DNA from: Devosia sp.
GTDB lineage: Bacteria > Pseudomonadota > Alphaproteobacteria > Rhizobiales > Devosiaceae
Length of the DNA stretch: 64,000 nt
Direction: 5' to 3'
Assembly (NCBI RefSeq): GCF_017744655.1
Contig: NZ_JAGIAW010000004.1
Span: 1-64,000 of the forward strand
Made by a program: the position numbers and the translations under genes. Below the pieces are notes generated by a model. That model saw nothing but the letters and a program-made list of their open reading frames with translations. It was not told the origin of the DNA and made no database searches. Shown piece after piece: positions 36,220 to 45,457 of the stretch (within the stretch, counting starts at the first letter, position 1; every line of letters starts with the position of its first letter).

Positions 36220-37392
36220 ATGGCCTTCTCCCAGCGCCTCAGCGCCGACTATTACGCATCCGTACATGCCGACATTCGTGCGCGCATGGCCGAAGACGGC
36301 GTCGACGTGCTGCTGCTCGATTCCAATGACGACGTCATCTACACGACCGGCTTTTCCCACTACACCACCGAGCGCCCCGTCGTTTTCGCGCTGACGCAAA
36401 CCGACGCCTACCTGCTGGTTCCCGAGCTTGAGCGCCATCACGCGCTCGACCAGAAGACCGCGGCAGAGCTCGTCGTCTATTTCGAATTTCCCGGCCGCGA
36501 CCGGCCCTTTGCCGTGCTCGCCCGCACTGTCGGCGACATCAAGGGTACCGTGGCGCATTCGCCGGGCATCTCGCTCGCCCGCGTCGGCCAGATCGAAGCA
36601 GCCTTCCCCAATGCCAAGGTGCGCGCCTTGGGCATCGTGGGCAAAATGCGCCTCACCAAGCGCCCCGAAGAACTGGTGCTGCAGCGCGAAGCCGCGCGCA
36701 TTTCCGACTCCATGGTTGCCGCCGGCGTCGCCGTCATCGACGAGGCGCTGCGCAGCGGCAAGACCATGCCGACCGAAATCGAGATCGAAGCCCACATCAT
36801 CCGCCATGCCCTCGATACCATGTATCGCGAGCACGAGGACATCATGCTCGTGCAGGGCATTGCCGGTGGACTTGTCTATTCCGGCCTGCGTTCCGCTTTC
36901 CCTCACGGAATGCCGACCGGCCACCGCCCGCAGCGCGGAGAAAGCATGATTCTTTCTCTCGGCTGCCGGGTGGGTGGGCGCGCCGCCGAAAGCGAGCGCA
37001 CCTTCATTCTGGGCGAACCCAGCAAGGAGCAGGAGCGCTTCTACAATCTGGCCCAGCAGGCCCAGGCCATCGGCACGATGGGCCTGATCGCCGGCGCCAC
37101 CTGTTCTTCAGCCGATGACCGCGCCCTCGGTTTCATCCGGGAGCAGGGTGTCAGCGAATTCTGCCTCCATCGCGTCGGCCACGGCATGGGCGTCATGTTC
37201 CATGAGCCGCCATGGGTGGAAGGGGGCGACGATACCGTGCTCCTCTCCAACATGGTCTGCTCCTCCGAACCCGCCCTCTACGTGCCCGGCCTCGGCGGCT
37301 TCCGCCTTGCCGATACGGTTCTCGTCACCGGACAGGGGCCCGATAGCCTCACCAAGTACCCCCGCAAGCTCGATGAGGTGATCCTTGGCTGA
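36220..37392 (+). CDS. M24 family protein, creatinase-like, without canonical metal ligands
   Basis: A 390-residue protein with the creatinase/aminopeptidase P two-domain layout. ATG 36220 has AAGGA 7 bases upstream. The five M24 metal ligands are mostly lost: the first Asp is Ser (MILSLG near 243-248), the second is Glu (ESERTF), and the last Glu is Ala (FRLADTVLV), while HRVGHGMG and CSSEPALY keep His and Glu. Creatinase and ectoine hydrolase are metal-independent members of this fold, so it probably hydrolyses a C-N bond in a small molecule, not a peptide. It lies inside importer 3. Confidence 0.88.
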   Translation: MAFSQRLSADYYASVHADIRARMAEDGVDVLLLDSNDDVIYTTGFSHYTTERPVVFALTQTDAYLLVPELERHHALDQKTAAELVVYFEFPGRDRPFAVLARTVGDIKGTVAHSPGISLARVGQIEAAFPNAKVRALGIVGKMRLTKRPEELVLQREAARISDSMVAAGVAVIDEALRSGKTMPTEIEIEAHIIRHALDTMYREHEDIMLVQGIAGGLVYSGLRSAFPHGMPTGHRPQRGESMILSLGCRVGGRAAESERTFILGEPSKEQERFYNLAQQAQAIGTMGLIAGATCSSADDRALGFIREQGVSEFCLHRVGHGMGVMFHEPPWVEGGDDTVLLSNMVCSSEPALYVPGLGGFRLADTVLVTGQGPDSLTKYPRKLDEVILG

Positions 37393-37422
37393 GCGTAATC
37401 CAGTCCCGCAGAGGCAAAGCCA

Positions 37423-38403
37423 ATGGTAGCCTATGTCATCCGCCGGCTCCTGCTGCTCATCCCCATGGCCATTGGCATGGTGGTGGTCACCTTTGGCCTC
37501 TTGCTCATCATCCCCGGCGATCCTGCCGCCGTTCTCCTCGGCCAGGACGCAACGCCGGAAGCCATCGAAACCCTGCGCAATACCCTCGGGCTCAATGACC
37601 CCTGGTACATTCGCCTCTGGGACTACTTTGCCGCCTTGCTGCAAGGCGATATGGGCCGCTCGATCTTCCAGAACCAGCCGGTCTCCGAAATCATCCTCGG
37701 CCGCCTCGGCGCAACCATCGAGCTCGCCGTCGTTGCTCTGATCCTCGCGACCCTCATCGGCCTGACGCTGGGCGTCCTCGCTGCCATCCGTCAGGGTTCG
37801 TGGGTCGATACGGTCACCATGCTCTTCGCCCAGCTCGGCGTCTCCATGCCGGTCTATTGGCTCGGCCTCCTGCTGATGCTGCTCTTTGCCGTGCAGCTCG
37901 GCTGGCTCCCCGCCATCGGACGCGGTGTGCCACTGCCCGAAGCCTTCCTCGCCGCCATCACCGGCCGCCCGCAGGTCCTCTGGGATTCCATCGGCCACAT
38001 CGCCCTGCCGGCCCTGGCGCTGGCGGCTAATTCCGCGGCCATCATCTCGCGCCTCGTCCGTGCCTCCATGCTCGAAGTGCTGCGCGAAGACTTTGTCCGC
38101 ACCGCCTATGCCAAGGGCCTGCGCAAGGGGCGCGTCGTCATCCGCCATGCCCTCCGCAATGCGCTCCTCCCGGTGCTCAGTGTCATCGGCCTCCGCTTCG
38201 GTGCGCTTCTCGGCGGCGCCGTGCTCACTGAGTCCATCTTTGCCTGGCCGGGCCTCGGGCAGCTCACCATCGCCGCGATCTCGCAGCGTGACCTGCCGTT
38301 GATCCAGGGCATCGTGCTCACCTTCGCCATCGTCTTCGCGCTCGTGAACCTAGTGGTGGATCTTCTCTACGCAGCGGTCGACCCGCGTATCCGGTTGGGT
38401 TGA
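37423..38403 (+). CDS. Dipeptide-type ABC transporter permease (DppB family, third importer)
   Basis: A 326-residue permease beginning MVAYVIRRLLLLIPMAIGM, with IPGDPAAVLLGQDAT after the first helix, the EAA loop AKGLRKGRVVIRHALRN near 228-245, and TESIFAWPGLGQL near 268. It ends one base into the DppC start (TGATG). The sequence is closer to the glutathione/dipeptide DppB group than importers 1 and 2, which share the FQWPG form. Confidence 0.95.
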   Translation: MVAYVIRRLLLLIPMAIGMVVVTFGLLLIIPGDPAAVLLGQDATPEAIETLRNTLGLNDPWYIRLWDYFAALLQGDMGRSIFQNQPVSEIILGRLGATIELAVVALILATLIGLTLGVLAAIRQGSWVDTVTMLFAQLGVSMPVYWLGLLLMLLFAVQLGWLPAIGRGVPLPEAFLAAITGRPQVLWDSIGHIALPALALAANSAAIISRLVRASMLEVLREDFVRTAYAKGLRKGRVVIRHALRNALLPVLSVIGLRFGALLGGAVLTESIFAWPGLGQLTIAAISQRDLPLIQGIVLTFAIVFALVNLVVDLLYAAVDPRIRLG

Positions 38404-39263
38404 TGACCATGCGTTTGCCAAAAGCCTTCACCAATGTCTCGCTCGTCGTCGGCGCGCTGATATCGCTGACCATCCTCCTCCTCGCCATTTTCGCGCCCTA
38501 TGTCGCGACCCATGGCATCGAGCAGATGGACATGCGCAATCGCTTCGATGGTCCGACCATGGAGCACATCCTCGGCACCGACAATTTCGGTCGTGACCTC
38601 TGGTCCCGTCTCGTCTTCGGCGCCCGCATCTCGCTGACAATCGCCGTCATCGCCGTGACCGTCTCGGCTGCCATCGGCACGGTGGTCGGTCTCGTCGCCG
38701 GCTACTTTGGTGGCTGGGTCGATCAGGTTTTGATGCGGATCACCGATATCTTCCTCGGCTTCCCGGCCATCGTTCTGGCCCTCGCCATCGTCGCTGTGCT
38801 TGGCCCGGGCATTATGAATGTGGCGCTCGCCATCATCGTCGTCGCCTGGACCGAATATGCCCGCGTCGTACGCTCAACGACCCTGGTGCTGCGCGAACAG
38901 AACTATGTGCAGGCCGCCAAGGCTCTGGGCGCGAGCCCGGTGCGGATCATCTTCAAGGAAATCCTGCCCAACGCCCTCGGGCCGATCATCGTCCTTGCCT
39001 CGCTCGGCCTTGGTACGGCGATCATCTCGGAATCGGCCCTGAGCTTTCTCGGCTTCGGCCTCCCGCCGCCGGCCCCGACCTGGGGATGGACCCTCGCCTA
39101 TGGCACCCGCTTCATGCGGGACGCGCCGTGGCTCTCCATCGTCTCGGGCGCGACCATCATGGTGACGGTGCTCGGCTTCAATCTACTCGGCGACGGTCTG
39201 CGCGATGTGCTCGACCCCCGCCAGCTCTCTCGCGGCGGCGGCAAGTCCGCCAAGGCAAAGTAA
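38403..39263 (+). CDS. Dipeptide-type ABC transporter permease (DppC family, third importer)
   Basis: A 286-residue permease. ATG 38403 shares a base with the previous stop; a second ATG at 38409 is possible. It shows GTDNFGRDLWSRL, the EAA loop AAKALGASPVRIIFKEILPN near 178, and the C-terminal LLGDGLRDVLDPR. It pairs with the DppB before it. The AstE-like gene follows after 16 bases. Confidence 0.95.
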   Translation: MTMRLPKAFTNVSLVVGALISLTILLLAIFAPYVATHGIEQMDMRNRFDGPTMEHILGTDNFGRDLWSRLVFGARISLTIAVIAVTVSAAIGTVVGLVAGYFGGWVDQVLMRITDIFLGFPAIVLALAIVAVLGPGIMNVALAIIVVAWTEYARVVRSTTLVLREQNYVQAAKALGASPVRIIFKEILPNALGPIIVLASLGLGTAIISESALSFLGFGLPPPAPTWGWTLAYGTRFMRDAPWLSIVSGATIMVTVLGFNLLGDGLRDVLDPRQLSRGGGKSAKAK

Positions 39264-39279
39264 CTAAAGGAATATTCGA

Positions 39280-40224
39280 ATGGTCAAATCCATCAACCAG
39301 CTTCGTCCCAAGTTCACTACGCATGCCGATGGCAGCGATGCGGTGCTGTTCATCCATGAGCTGGTCGGCGAAGAGGATGGTCCCACCATCGGCATTTCCG
39401 CCTCCATCCACGGCAATGAGAATACCGGCTCCCAGGCCATTCTCGATCTCTACCGCGCCCTCAAGGAACAGCCCCTCAAAGGCCGTATCCTGCTGCTGCC
39501 GGTCGCCAACCCCTATGCCTTCGCTGTCAACGAGCGCTTTGCCACCATCGACAAGGTCGACCTCAACCGCCAGTTCCCGGGCAACCCCAAGGGCACCTAT
39601 TCCCAGCAGCTCGCCCATGCGATGACCAACGAGTTCCTCAATGTCATCGACGTGCATATCGACCTGCATTCGGGCACCGATCGCCCGACCGTCGACTATG
39701 TCTACATCTGGAACGACGAGCGCCTGTCGCGCGCCTTTGGCTCAAAACTCCTCTACCGTCCGGTCGAGAACAAGCAAGGCACGGTCTTTGGCGGCACCAC
39801 CAAGTCGGTGACCATCGACACCCGCAATATCCCGGTCGCCGTGATCGAGCTCGGCGGCGGCATTGTCGACCAGACTCCTTATGTGAAGCAGACCGTCGAC
39901 GGCGTGCTCAACATGCTCAAAACCATCGGCGCCATTCAGGGCGATCCGTGGACCAATCCCAAGCAGATCGTCGTCAACGAATTGGCCGGCATCCGTCCGA
40001 GCCAGGGCGGCTGGCTCGAACCGCTGGCTCCGGCCAATGGCGAAGTCATCAAGGGCGGCCAGCTCCTCGGCCGCGTGGTTAGCCCCTACACGTTCGAAGT
40101 GCTCGAAGAAATCCCGACGCCGTTCGAGAATGGCGTGATGATCATGCAGCACCTCACCCGCAACCTCGTCCATAGCGGCGACTACGGTTTCATGGTCGGC
40201 AACCTCGAAGGCGCCACCGACTGA
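39280..40224 (+). CDS. Succinylglutamate desuccinylase/aspartoacylase (AstE/M14) family deacylase
   Basis: A 314-residue zinc-dependent deacylase. The HxxE ligand pair is HGNE near residue 47, the third His is in HIDLHSG near 126, and the catalytic Glu is in VIELGGG near 190. The C-terminal beta domain follows. Relatives remove acyl groups from N-acyl amino acids; one is EutE/DoeB, which deacetylates N-acetyl-diaminobutyrate after ectoine ring opening by a metal-free M24 hydrolase. A similar enzyme pair exists here with the gene at 36220, but the substrate is unproven. Confidence 0.88.
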   Translation: MVKSINQLRPKFTTHADGSDAVLFIHELVGEEDGPTIGISASIHGNENTGSQAILDLYRALKEQPLKGRILLLPVANPYAFAVNERFATIDKVDLNRQFPGNPKGTYSQQLAHAMTNEFLNVIDVHIDLHSGTDRPTVDYVYIWNDERLSRAFGSKLLYRPVENKQGTVFGGTTKSVTIDTRNIPVAVIELGGGIVDQTPYVKQTVDGVLNMLKTIGAIQGDPWTNPKQIVVNELAGIRPSQGGWLEPLAPANGEVIKGGQLLGRVVSPYTFEVLEEIPTPFENGVMIMQHLTRNLVHSGDYGFMVGNLEGATD

Positions 40225-40247
40225 GACGCGCGCAAGCGACCCAAAAC

Positions 40248-40276
40248 ATGCCGGGTGTGCCCCACAAGCCCGGCAT
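40248..40276 (+). repeat. Intercistronic stem-loop
   Basis: ATGCCGGG and CCCGGCAT form a perfect 8-bp stem with a 13-base loop in the 66-base gap between the deacylase and the DppD-type ATPase. There is no T-run. Confidence 0.5.
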
Positions 40277-40290
40277 TGGAGACGACGGCA

Positions 40291-41295
40291 ATGAGCGAAA
40301 TGAACACAGCAACCCATGTCCCGGTTCTGGAAGTCTCCGATCTCGATATCGAGATCAGGGGCGTTAATGGCGCTTTTGCCGTCGTCTCCGACATGAATTT
40401 TTCCGTCAGGGCAGGGGAGACCCTCTGCATCGTCGGGGAAAGCGGCTGCGGAAAGTCCATGACCGCCCTGTCGCTCCTCCGACTCCTGCCGGAGGCCGCC
40501 ACCATTGCCGGCGGCAAGGTCGTCATCGAGGGCCAGGATTTCCTCGCCATGGACCAGCGGCAGGTCGAAGATTTCCGTGGCGAGAAGATCGCCATGATCT
40601 TTCAGGAACCGCTGACCGCGCTCAATCCGGTGCTGCGCATCGGCGAGCAGATCGCTGAATCCGTGCGGCAGCACCGCAAATGCAGCCGCCGCGAGGCCGA
40701 TGCGCGCGCCGTCGATGTGTTGCGCCTCGTGCAGATGCCCGATCCCGAACGCCGAGCCAGCCAGTTTCCGCACGAACTCTCAGGCGGCATGCGCCAGCGC
40801 GCCATGATCGCCCTGGCCCTCGCCTGCGACCCGAAAATCATCATTGCCGATGAGCCGACCACGGCGCTCGACGTGACCATCCAGGCCCAGATTCTGGGCC
40901 TGATTTCGGACCTGCAAAAGCGCTTGGGCACCGCCCAAATCCTCATCACCCACGATCTCGGCGTCGTCTCGGAAGTCGCCGACCGCGTCATCGTCATGTA
41001 TGCGGGCCGCAAGGTCGAGGAAGCGAGCATCTACGATCTCTTCGATCGTCCCTTCCACCCCTATACGATCGGCCTGATGGGCGCCGTGCCCGGTGCTGGC
41101 GCGTCGAGCGAGGCCGGTGATCGCCTCGCCGATATCCCCGGCACCGTCCCTCCACTCTGGAACCTGCCCAAGGGATGCGCCTTTGCCCCGCGCTGCGCCA
41201 ATGCCTCGGCGCGGTGCCTCGAAGAGCGCCCACCATTCGAAGAAAAACGCCCCGGCCACTGGGCCGCCTGCTGGGAGCACGACGATGCAGCCTGA
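40291..41295 (+). CDS. Dipeptide-type ABC transporter ATP-binding protein (DppD family, third importer)
   Basis: A 334-residue ATPase. Walker A is GESGCGKS (near 50-57), the signature FPHELSGGMRQR near 160, Walker [13 protein letters not shown], and the C-terminal cluster GCAFAPRCANASARC. ATG 40291 has GGAG upstream; ATG 40300 is an alternative. It overlaps the DppF gene by 11 bases. Confidence 0.95.
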   Translation: MSEMNTATHVPVLEVSDLDIEIRGVNGAFAVVSDMNFSVRAGETLCIVGESGCGKSMTALSLLRLLPEAATIAGGKVVIEGQDFLAMDQRQVEDFRGEKIAMIFQEPLTALNPVLRIGEQIAESVRQHRKCSRREADARAVDVLRLVQMPDPERRASQFPHELSGGMRQRAMIALALACDPKIIIADEPTTALDVTIQAQILGLISDLQKRLGTAQILITHDLGVVSEVADRVIVMYAGRKVEEASIYDLFDRPFHPYTIGLMGAVPGAGASSEAGDRLADIPGTVPPLWNLPKGCAFAPRCANASARCLEERPPFEEKRPGHWAACWEHDDAA

Positions 41296-42259
41296 TCGCA
41301 CTCCTCTGCTCACGGTCGAAAACCTCGAAGTCCACTTCCCCATTCGCTCCGGCGTCTTCCAGCGTCAGGTGGGCGCGGTAAAGGCCGTCGATGGCGTCAG
41401 CTTCTCCCTCCAGCGCGGTGAAACCCTGAGCCTCGTTGGTGAAAGCGGCTGCGGCAAGTCGACCACCGGCCTCGCCCTCATGGGCCTCGTCAAGCCGACC
41501 GGCGGCCGCGTGCAGTTCGACGGGCAGGAAATCCGTGGCTTCAATCGCGCGGCGCTCAAAAGCTATCGCCGCCGCATGCAGATCGTCTTCCAGGACCCGT
41601 TTTCCTCGCTCAATCCGCGTCAGCGGGTGAAGGACATTATCCGCGCCCCGCTCGACATCCATAAGGTCGGCACCCCGGCCGAGCGCGAAACGCGTGTTGC
41701 CGAGCTGATGGAGCGCGTCGGCCTCCGTCCCGACCAGGCCGACAATTTTGCCCACCAGTTTTCCGGCGGTCAGCGCCAGCGCATCGGCATCGCCCGGGCC
41801 CTGGCCCTCAACCCCGACGTCATCGTTTGCGACGAACCGGTTTCAGCGCTCGACGTGTCGGTGCAGGCGCAGATACTCAACCTCCTCAGCGATCTGCAGC
41901 GCGATCTCGGCGTCTCCTATCTCTCGATTTCGCACGACCTCGGCGTCGTCGAATTCATCTCCCATCGCGTCGCCGTCATGTACCTGGGCAAGATCGTCGA
42001 GATCGCCCCCAAGACGCGCATCTTTGCCGAACCGGGCCACCCCTATACCGAGCTTCTGATGCGCTCGGCGCCCTCGCGCGATCCGCGCAAGCGCCACAGT
42101 TTTAGCGCCACCAATGACGACATCCCGAGCGCCACGAAGAAGCCGAGCGGCTGTCCCTTCCACACGCGCTGCCCACTCGTCACCGCCGTCTGCAAGACCA
42201 CCGAACCCGCCCTGACCGCCCGTGAAGGTGGCCAGATGGTTGCCTGTCACAACCGCTGA
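41285..42259 (+). CDS. Dipeptide-type ABC transporter ATP-binding protein (DppF family, third importer)
   Basis: A 324-residue ATPase. Walker A is GESGCGKST near 54, the signature FSGGQRQR near 158, Walker B VIVCDEPVSALD, and the C-terminal GCPFHTRCPLVTAVC. ATG 41285 lies within the end of the DppD gene; the frame upstream is a shadow. It completes importer 3. Confidence 0.95.
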   Translation: MQPDRTPLLTVENLEVHFPIRSGVFQRQVGAVKAVDGVSFSLQRGETLSLVGESGCGKSTTGLALMGLVKPTGGRVQFDGQEIRGFNRAALKSYRRRMQIVFQDPFSSLNPRQRVKDIIRAPLDIHKVGTPAERETRVAELMERVGLRPDQADNFAHQFSGGQRQRIGIARALALNPDVIVCDEPVSALDVSVQAQILNLLSDLQRDLGVSYLSISHDLGVVEFISHRVAVMYLGKIVEIAPKTRIFAEPGHPYTELLMRSAPSRDPRKRHSFSATNDDIPSATKKPSGCPFHTRCPLVTAVCKTTEPALTAREGGQMVACHNR

Positions 42260-42268
42260 GTTGCTTTC

Positions 42269-43504
42269 ATGACCACGTCTTTTCTCTTCACCGGCGGCAA
42301 TGTCCTCGATGCTGAAGCAGGCATCCTGCGGCAGGGGCTTGAGGTACTTGTCACCGACCAGCGCATCGCCGCCATCGGCACCGGTCTTGCGCGTCCGGAC
42401 GGCGTTGAAGTCATTGACCTCGCCGGCAAGACCATCATGCCCGGCCTCGTCGATTGCCACGTCCATGTCGTTGCCGAAACGCTCGACCTCTGGGCCAATA
42501 TGATCGCTCCGGCCTCGCTCGCCGCCCTGCGCTCTGCGCGGGTGATGGAAGAAGCCCTGCAGCGCGGTTTCACCACCCTGCGCGATCTCGGCGGCGCCGA
42601 TTACGGCCTCGTCCGCGCGGTCAATGAAGGCCTCATCGCCGGTCCCCGCCTCATCATCTGCGGCAAGGGCCTCACCACCACCGGCGGCCATGCCGACCTG
42701 CGCCAGCGCACCGATGATCGTCCGGGCCTCTTCTCCGACCGCTTGGGATCCATGGGGCTTATCGTCGACGGTGTCGACAATGTCCGCGCTGCCTGCCGCA
42801 CCATGATCAAGGAAGGCGCCAACTTCATCAAGGTCATGGCCAATGGTGGCGTTTCCTCGCCCAATGACCCGATCCATTCGATCCAATATTCGCGAGACGA
42901 AATCCTCGCCATGGTCGAAGAGGCCGAAAACGCGGGCATGTACGTCGCCGCCCATGTCTATACCGACAAGTCCATCGCCCGCTGCGTCGAACTCGGCGTC
43001 CACTCGCTCGAACACTGCAACCTGATCGAGCCCGACACCGCCAAGAAAGCCGCCGAAAAGGGCTGCATCGCCGTTCCCACGCTCGTCGCCTATGACGCGC
43101 TCGCCCTCGAAGGTGAAGCCCTCGGCCTCGGCGCCGCCGAAATCGCCAAGATCGATGTCGTCCGCGGCGGCGGCCTCCGCTCGCTCGAGATCATGCGCGA
43201 CGCCGGCCTCCCCATGGCCTTCGGCTCCGATCTTCTCGGGCAGCTCAGAAAATATCACGGCATGGAATTCGAACTCCTCGCCAAGGTTCTCACCCCGCAA
43301 GAAATCATCCGCTCCGCCACTGTTATCGGTGCAAGACTCTGCCGCCTCGAAGGTGAGGTCGGCATCGTCGCCGAAGGCGCCTTTGCCGACCTCCTGGTGG
43401 TCGATGGCGACCCGCTCTCGGACATTTCCCTCTTGCAGGATGATGGCGCCCACATGCCCATCATCATGGCCAGCGGTCGCATCGTGAAGAACGCGCTGAA
43501 CTAG
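42269..43504 (+). CDS. Amidohydrolase, imidazolonepropionase-like (COG1228; Xaa-Pro dipeptidase/arylcarboxypeptidase type)
   Basis: A 411-residue TIM-barrel hydrolase. The HxH motif is VDCHVHVV near 70, a likely carboxylated Lys lies in FIKVMANGG near 188, and later ligands fit AAHVYTDKS, HSLEHCNLIE and FGSDLLG. COG1228 members hydrolyse Xaa-Pro or N-acyl amino acid amides. It starts 9 bases after the ATPase and is likely cotranscribed. Together with the M24 and AstE-like enzymes it suggests stepwise hydrolysis of an imported amide. Confidence 0.9.
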   Translation: MTTSFLFTGGNVLDAEAGILRQGLEVLVTDQRIAAIGTGLARPDGVEVIDLAGKTIMPGLVDCHVHVVAETLDLWANMIAPASLAALRSARVMEEALQRGFTTLRDLGGADYGLVRAVNEGLIAGPRLIICGKGLTTTGGHADLRQRTDDRPGLFSDRLGSMGLIVDGVDNVRAACRTMIKEGANFIKVMANGGVSSPNDPIHSIQYSRDEILAMVEEAENAGMYVAAHVYTDKSIARCVELGVHSLEHCNLIEPDTAKKAAEKGCIAVPTLVAYDALALEGEALGLGAAEIAKIDVVRGGGLRSLEIMRDAGLPMAFGSDLLGQLRKYHGMEFELLAKVLTPQEIIRSATVIGARLCRLEGEVGIVAEGAFADLLVVDGDPLSDISLLQDDGAHMPIIMASGRIVKNALN

Positions 43505-43532
43505 TCCGGGTCCGCGTACTCGGCTATCTCTG

Positions 43533-43553
43533 GTGAGCGGGTTACCCGCTCAC
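43533..43553. repeat. Perfect 21-base palindrome before hyi
   Basis: GTGAGCGGGT and ACCCGCTCAC form perfect 10-bp arms around one central T, in the 65-base gap before the isomerase gene. It could be an operator or a small hairpin. Confidence 0.5.
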
Positions 43554-43569
43554 TTCGGAAGTTTCAGAT

Positions 43570-44358
43570 ATGCCGTGTTTCTCCGCCAATCTTTCGATGC
43601 TCTACCCTGAACTGCCTTTCCTCGAGCGGTTCGGCGCCGCCGCCGCAGACGGCTTCAAGGCCGTCGAATATGTCGGCGCTTACGACCAGCCGCCCGCTGC
43701 GCTGGCGGATCTCTTGCAGCAACACGGTCTCAGCCAGGCCCTGTTCAACCTACCAGCCGGAAATTGGGCCGCCGGCGAGCGCGGCATCGCCTGTCATCCA
43801 GACCGTGTCGCCGAGTTCCGCCAAAGCGTCGATACGGCAATCGAATACGCCAAGGCAACCGGCTGCACCCAGGTCAACTGCCTAGCCGGTATTGCCCCAA
43901 CAGGCATCGCGCGCGCCGAACTATATAACACCCTTATCGCCAACCTGGCCTATGCAGCGCCGCGCCTTTTTGAGGTGGGCATCAAGCTTCTGCTAGAGCC
44001 GATCAACACCCGCGACATGCCGGGCTTTCTGATCAACTCCACCGATGACTACGAGCGCGTCGCCGCCGCAGTCGGCCACGAGAACCTCTATCTGCAATAC
44101 GATTTTTATCACATGCAGATCGTTCAGGGCGACCTGATCCCGACCTTCCTGCGCCTGCAATCCCGCATTGCCCATGTCCAGATCGCCGACCACCCGGGCC
44201 GCCATGAACCGGGCACCGGCGAGATCAATTACGCCAATATCTTCAAGGTCCTGGACGAGGTAGGTTACTCCGGCTGGGTCGGCGCGGAATACCGGCCCAA
44301 GGCCGGCACGAGCGCAGCGTTGGGTTGGCTCGAGACATGGCGCAGTGCCGCACGGTAG
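43570..44358 (+). CDS. hyi: Hydroxypyruvate isomerase
   Basis: A 262-residue xylose-isomerase-like TIM barrel, the usual length for Hyi. The opening [20 protein letters not shown], then [36 protein letters not shown] and EYRPK match hydroxypyruvate isomerases. It interconverts hydroxypyruvate and tartronate semialdehyde in glyoxylate metabolism. Hyi-like proteins have other sugar substrates too, so the call is by family. It lies last on the plus strand, and its 3' end overlaps the convergent gmd pseudogene by 94 bases. Confidence 0.85.
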   Translation: MPCFSANLSMLYPELPFLERFGAAAADGFKAVEYVGAYDQPPAALADLLQQHGLSQALFNLPAGNWAAGERGIACHPDRVAEFRQSVDTAIEYAKATGCTQVNCLAGIAPTGIARAELYNTLIANLAYAAPRLFEVGIKLLLEPINTRDMPGFLINSTDDYERVAAAVGHENLYLQYDFYHMQIVQGDLIPTFLRLQSRIAHVQIADHPGRHEPGTGEINYANIFKVLDEVGYSGWVGAEYRPKAGTSAALGWLETWRSAAR

Positions 44359-45418
44359 TCGGCCTCGACCATTTCGCGGCACATTTCCCGAGCGCTGATC
44401 TCGGGAACCCACCCCAGCTTTTCCCGCGCTTTGGTGGGATCGCCGAGCAGGGTGTCGGCCTCGGTCGGGCGGAAATATTGCGGGTCGATGCGCACGATCA
44501 CGTCTCCCACGGAAACGTGGGGCACCCTGTCGCCTGCTACCTGCGCGACTATCCCGATCTCGCTGGTCCCGGAACCGGAAAATTCCAGCGTGATGCCGAG
44601 GTCCGATGCGGCCCAGCGAATGAATTCGCGGACCGCATACTGCTTGCCGGTGGCAATGACAAAGTCCTCGGGAACCGCCTGCTGCAGCATCAGCCATTGC
44701 ATGCGGACATAGTCCCTCGCATGGCCCCAGTCACGCAGCGCGTCGATGTTTCCCATGTGGAGACAGCGTTCCAATCCAAACGCGATATTGCAGAGGCCAC
44801 GCGTAATTTTGCGCGTCGCAAAAGTCTCGCCGCGACGCGGGCTCTCGTGATTGAAGAGAATGCCGTTGCAGGCATAGATGCCATAGGCCTCGCGATAGTT
44901 GATCGTGGTGCAGTGGGCGAAAAGCTTGGCCACGGCATAAGGTGAGCGCGGGTAAAATGGCGTCGTCTCCCGCTGCGGCGTCTCCTGGGCGAGACCATAA
45001 AGCTCCGAGGTGGACGCCTGATAAAAGCGGGTCTTGTTCTCGAGCCTAAGCAGGCGGATGGTCTCCAGCAGACGCAAGGTGCCGAGGCCGTCGACATCTG
45101 CGGTATATTCGGGCGCATCGAACGACACAACGACACCTTGACGTCCGATTGCGCCCCCAGATTGTAGATCTCGTCGGGCGCGATATCCCGGACCAATCGC
45201 GTCAGGCCCGAGCCATCCGTGAGGTCGCCATAGTGCAGCATGACGCTGGATGAAGGGGCTTCAATATCGACGAGGTGGCCAATGCGCTGGTCGTTTGGGA
45301 CCGAAACTCGACGCTGTATTCCGTGGACCCGATATCCCTTTTCCAGCAAAAATTCGGCGAGATAGGAGCCGTCTTGTCCGGTAATGCCAGTGATCAGAGC
45401 AACCTTGCCCGAATTCAT
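44265..45418 (-). pseudogene. gmd: GDP-mannose 4,6-dehydratase, frameshifted by an 8-bp duplication
   Basis: The N-terminal part ([32 protein letters not shown]) and the rest ([41 protein letters not shown] with the catalytic Yxxx[10 protein letters not shown]) lie in different frames. At 45121-45136 the octamer AACGACAC occurs twice in tandem exactly where the frame breaks. Removing one copy joins the parts into one 381-residue protein with the expected [11 protein letters not shown]. The enzyme would make GDP-4-keto-6-deoxymannose for fucose or rhamnose glycans. As read, it is inactive unless the duplication is reversible or a sequencing error. Confidence 0.92.
45121..45136. repeat. 8-bp tandem duplication causing the gmd frameshift
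   Basis: AACGACAC is repeated directly with no spacer. On the coding strand it reads GTGTCGTT twice. It adds 8 bases to an otherwise open gmd. Confidence 0.95.
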
Positions 45419-45457
45419 ACTGCCCCCACAGTTTATGAAATACGGTATCCTGCCGGT

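Noticed and set aside
42246..42272. TGTCACA near the start of the COG1228 amidohydrolase, as a possible ECF41 promoter
   Set aside because: The sequence 16 bases downstream is CATG, not CGTC, and it lies at a coding end inside an operon.
42771..42780. GTGTCGACAA as a GntR operator
   Set aside because: It is one base off the core and lies within coding sequence.
41843..43453. Minus-strand open frame of about 536 codons across the DppF and amidohydrolase genes
   Set aside because: It spans two real genes on the other strand and has only GC-driven openness.
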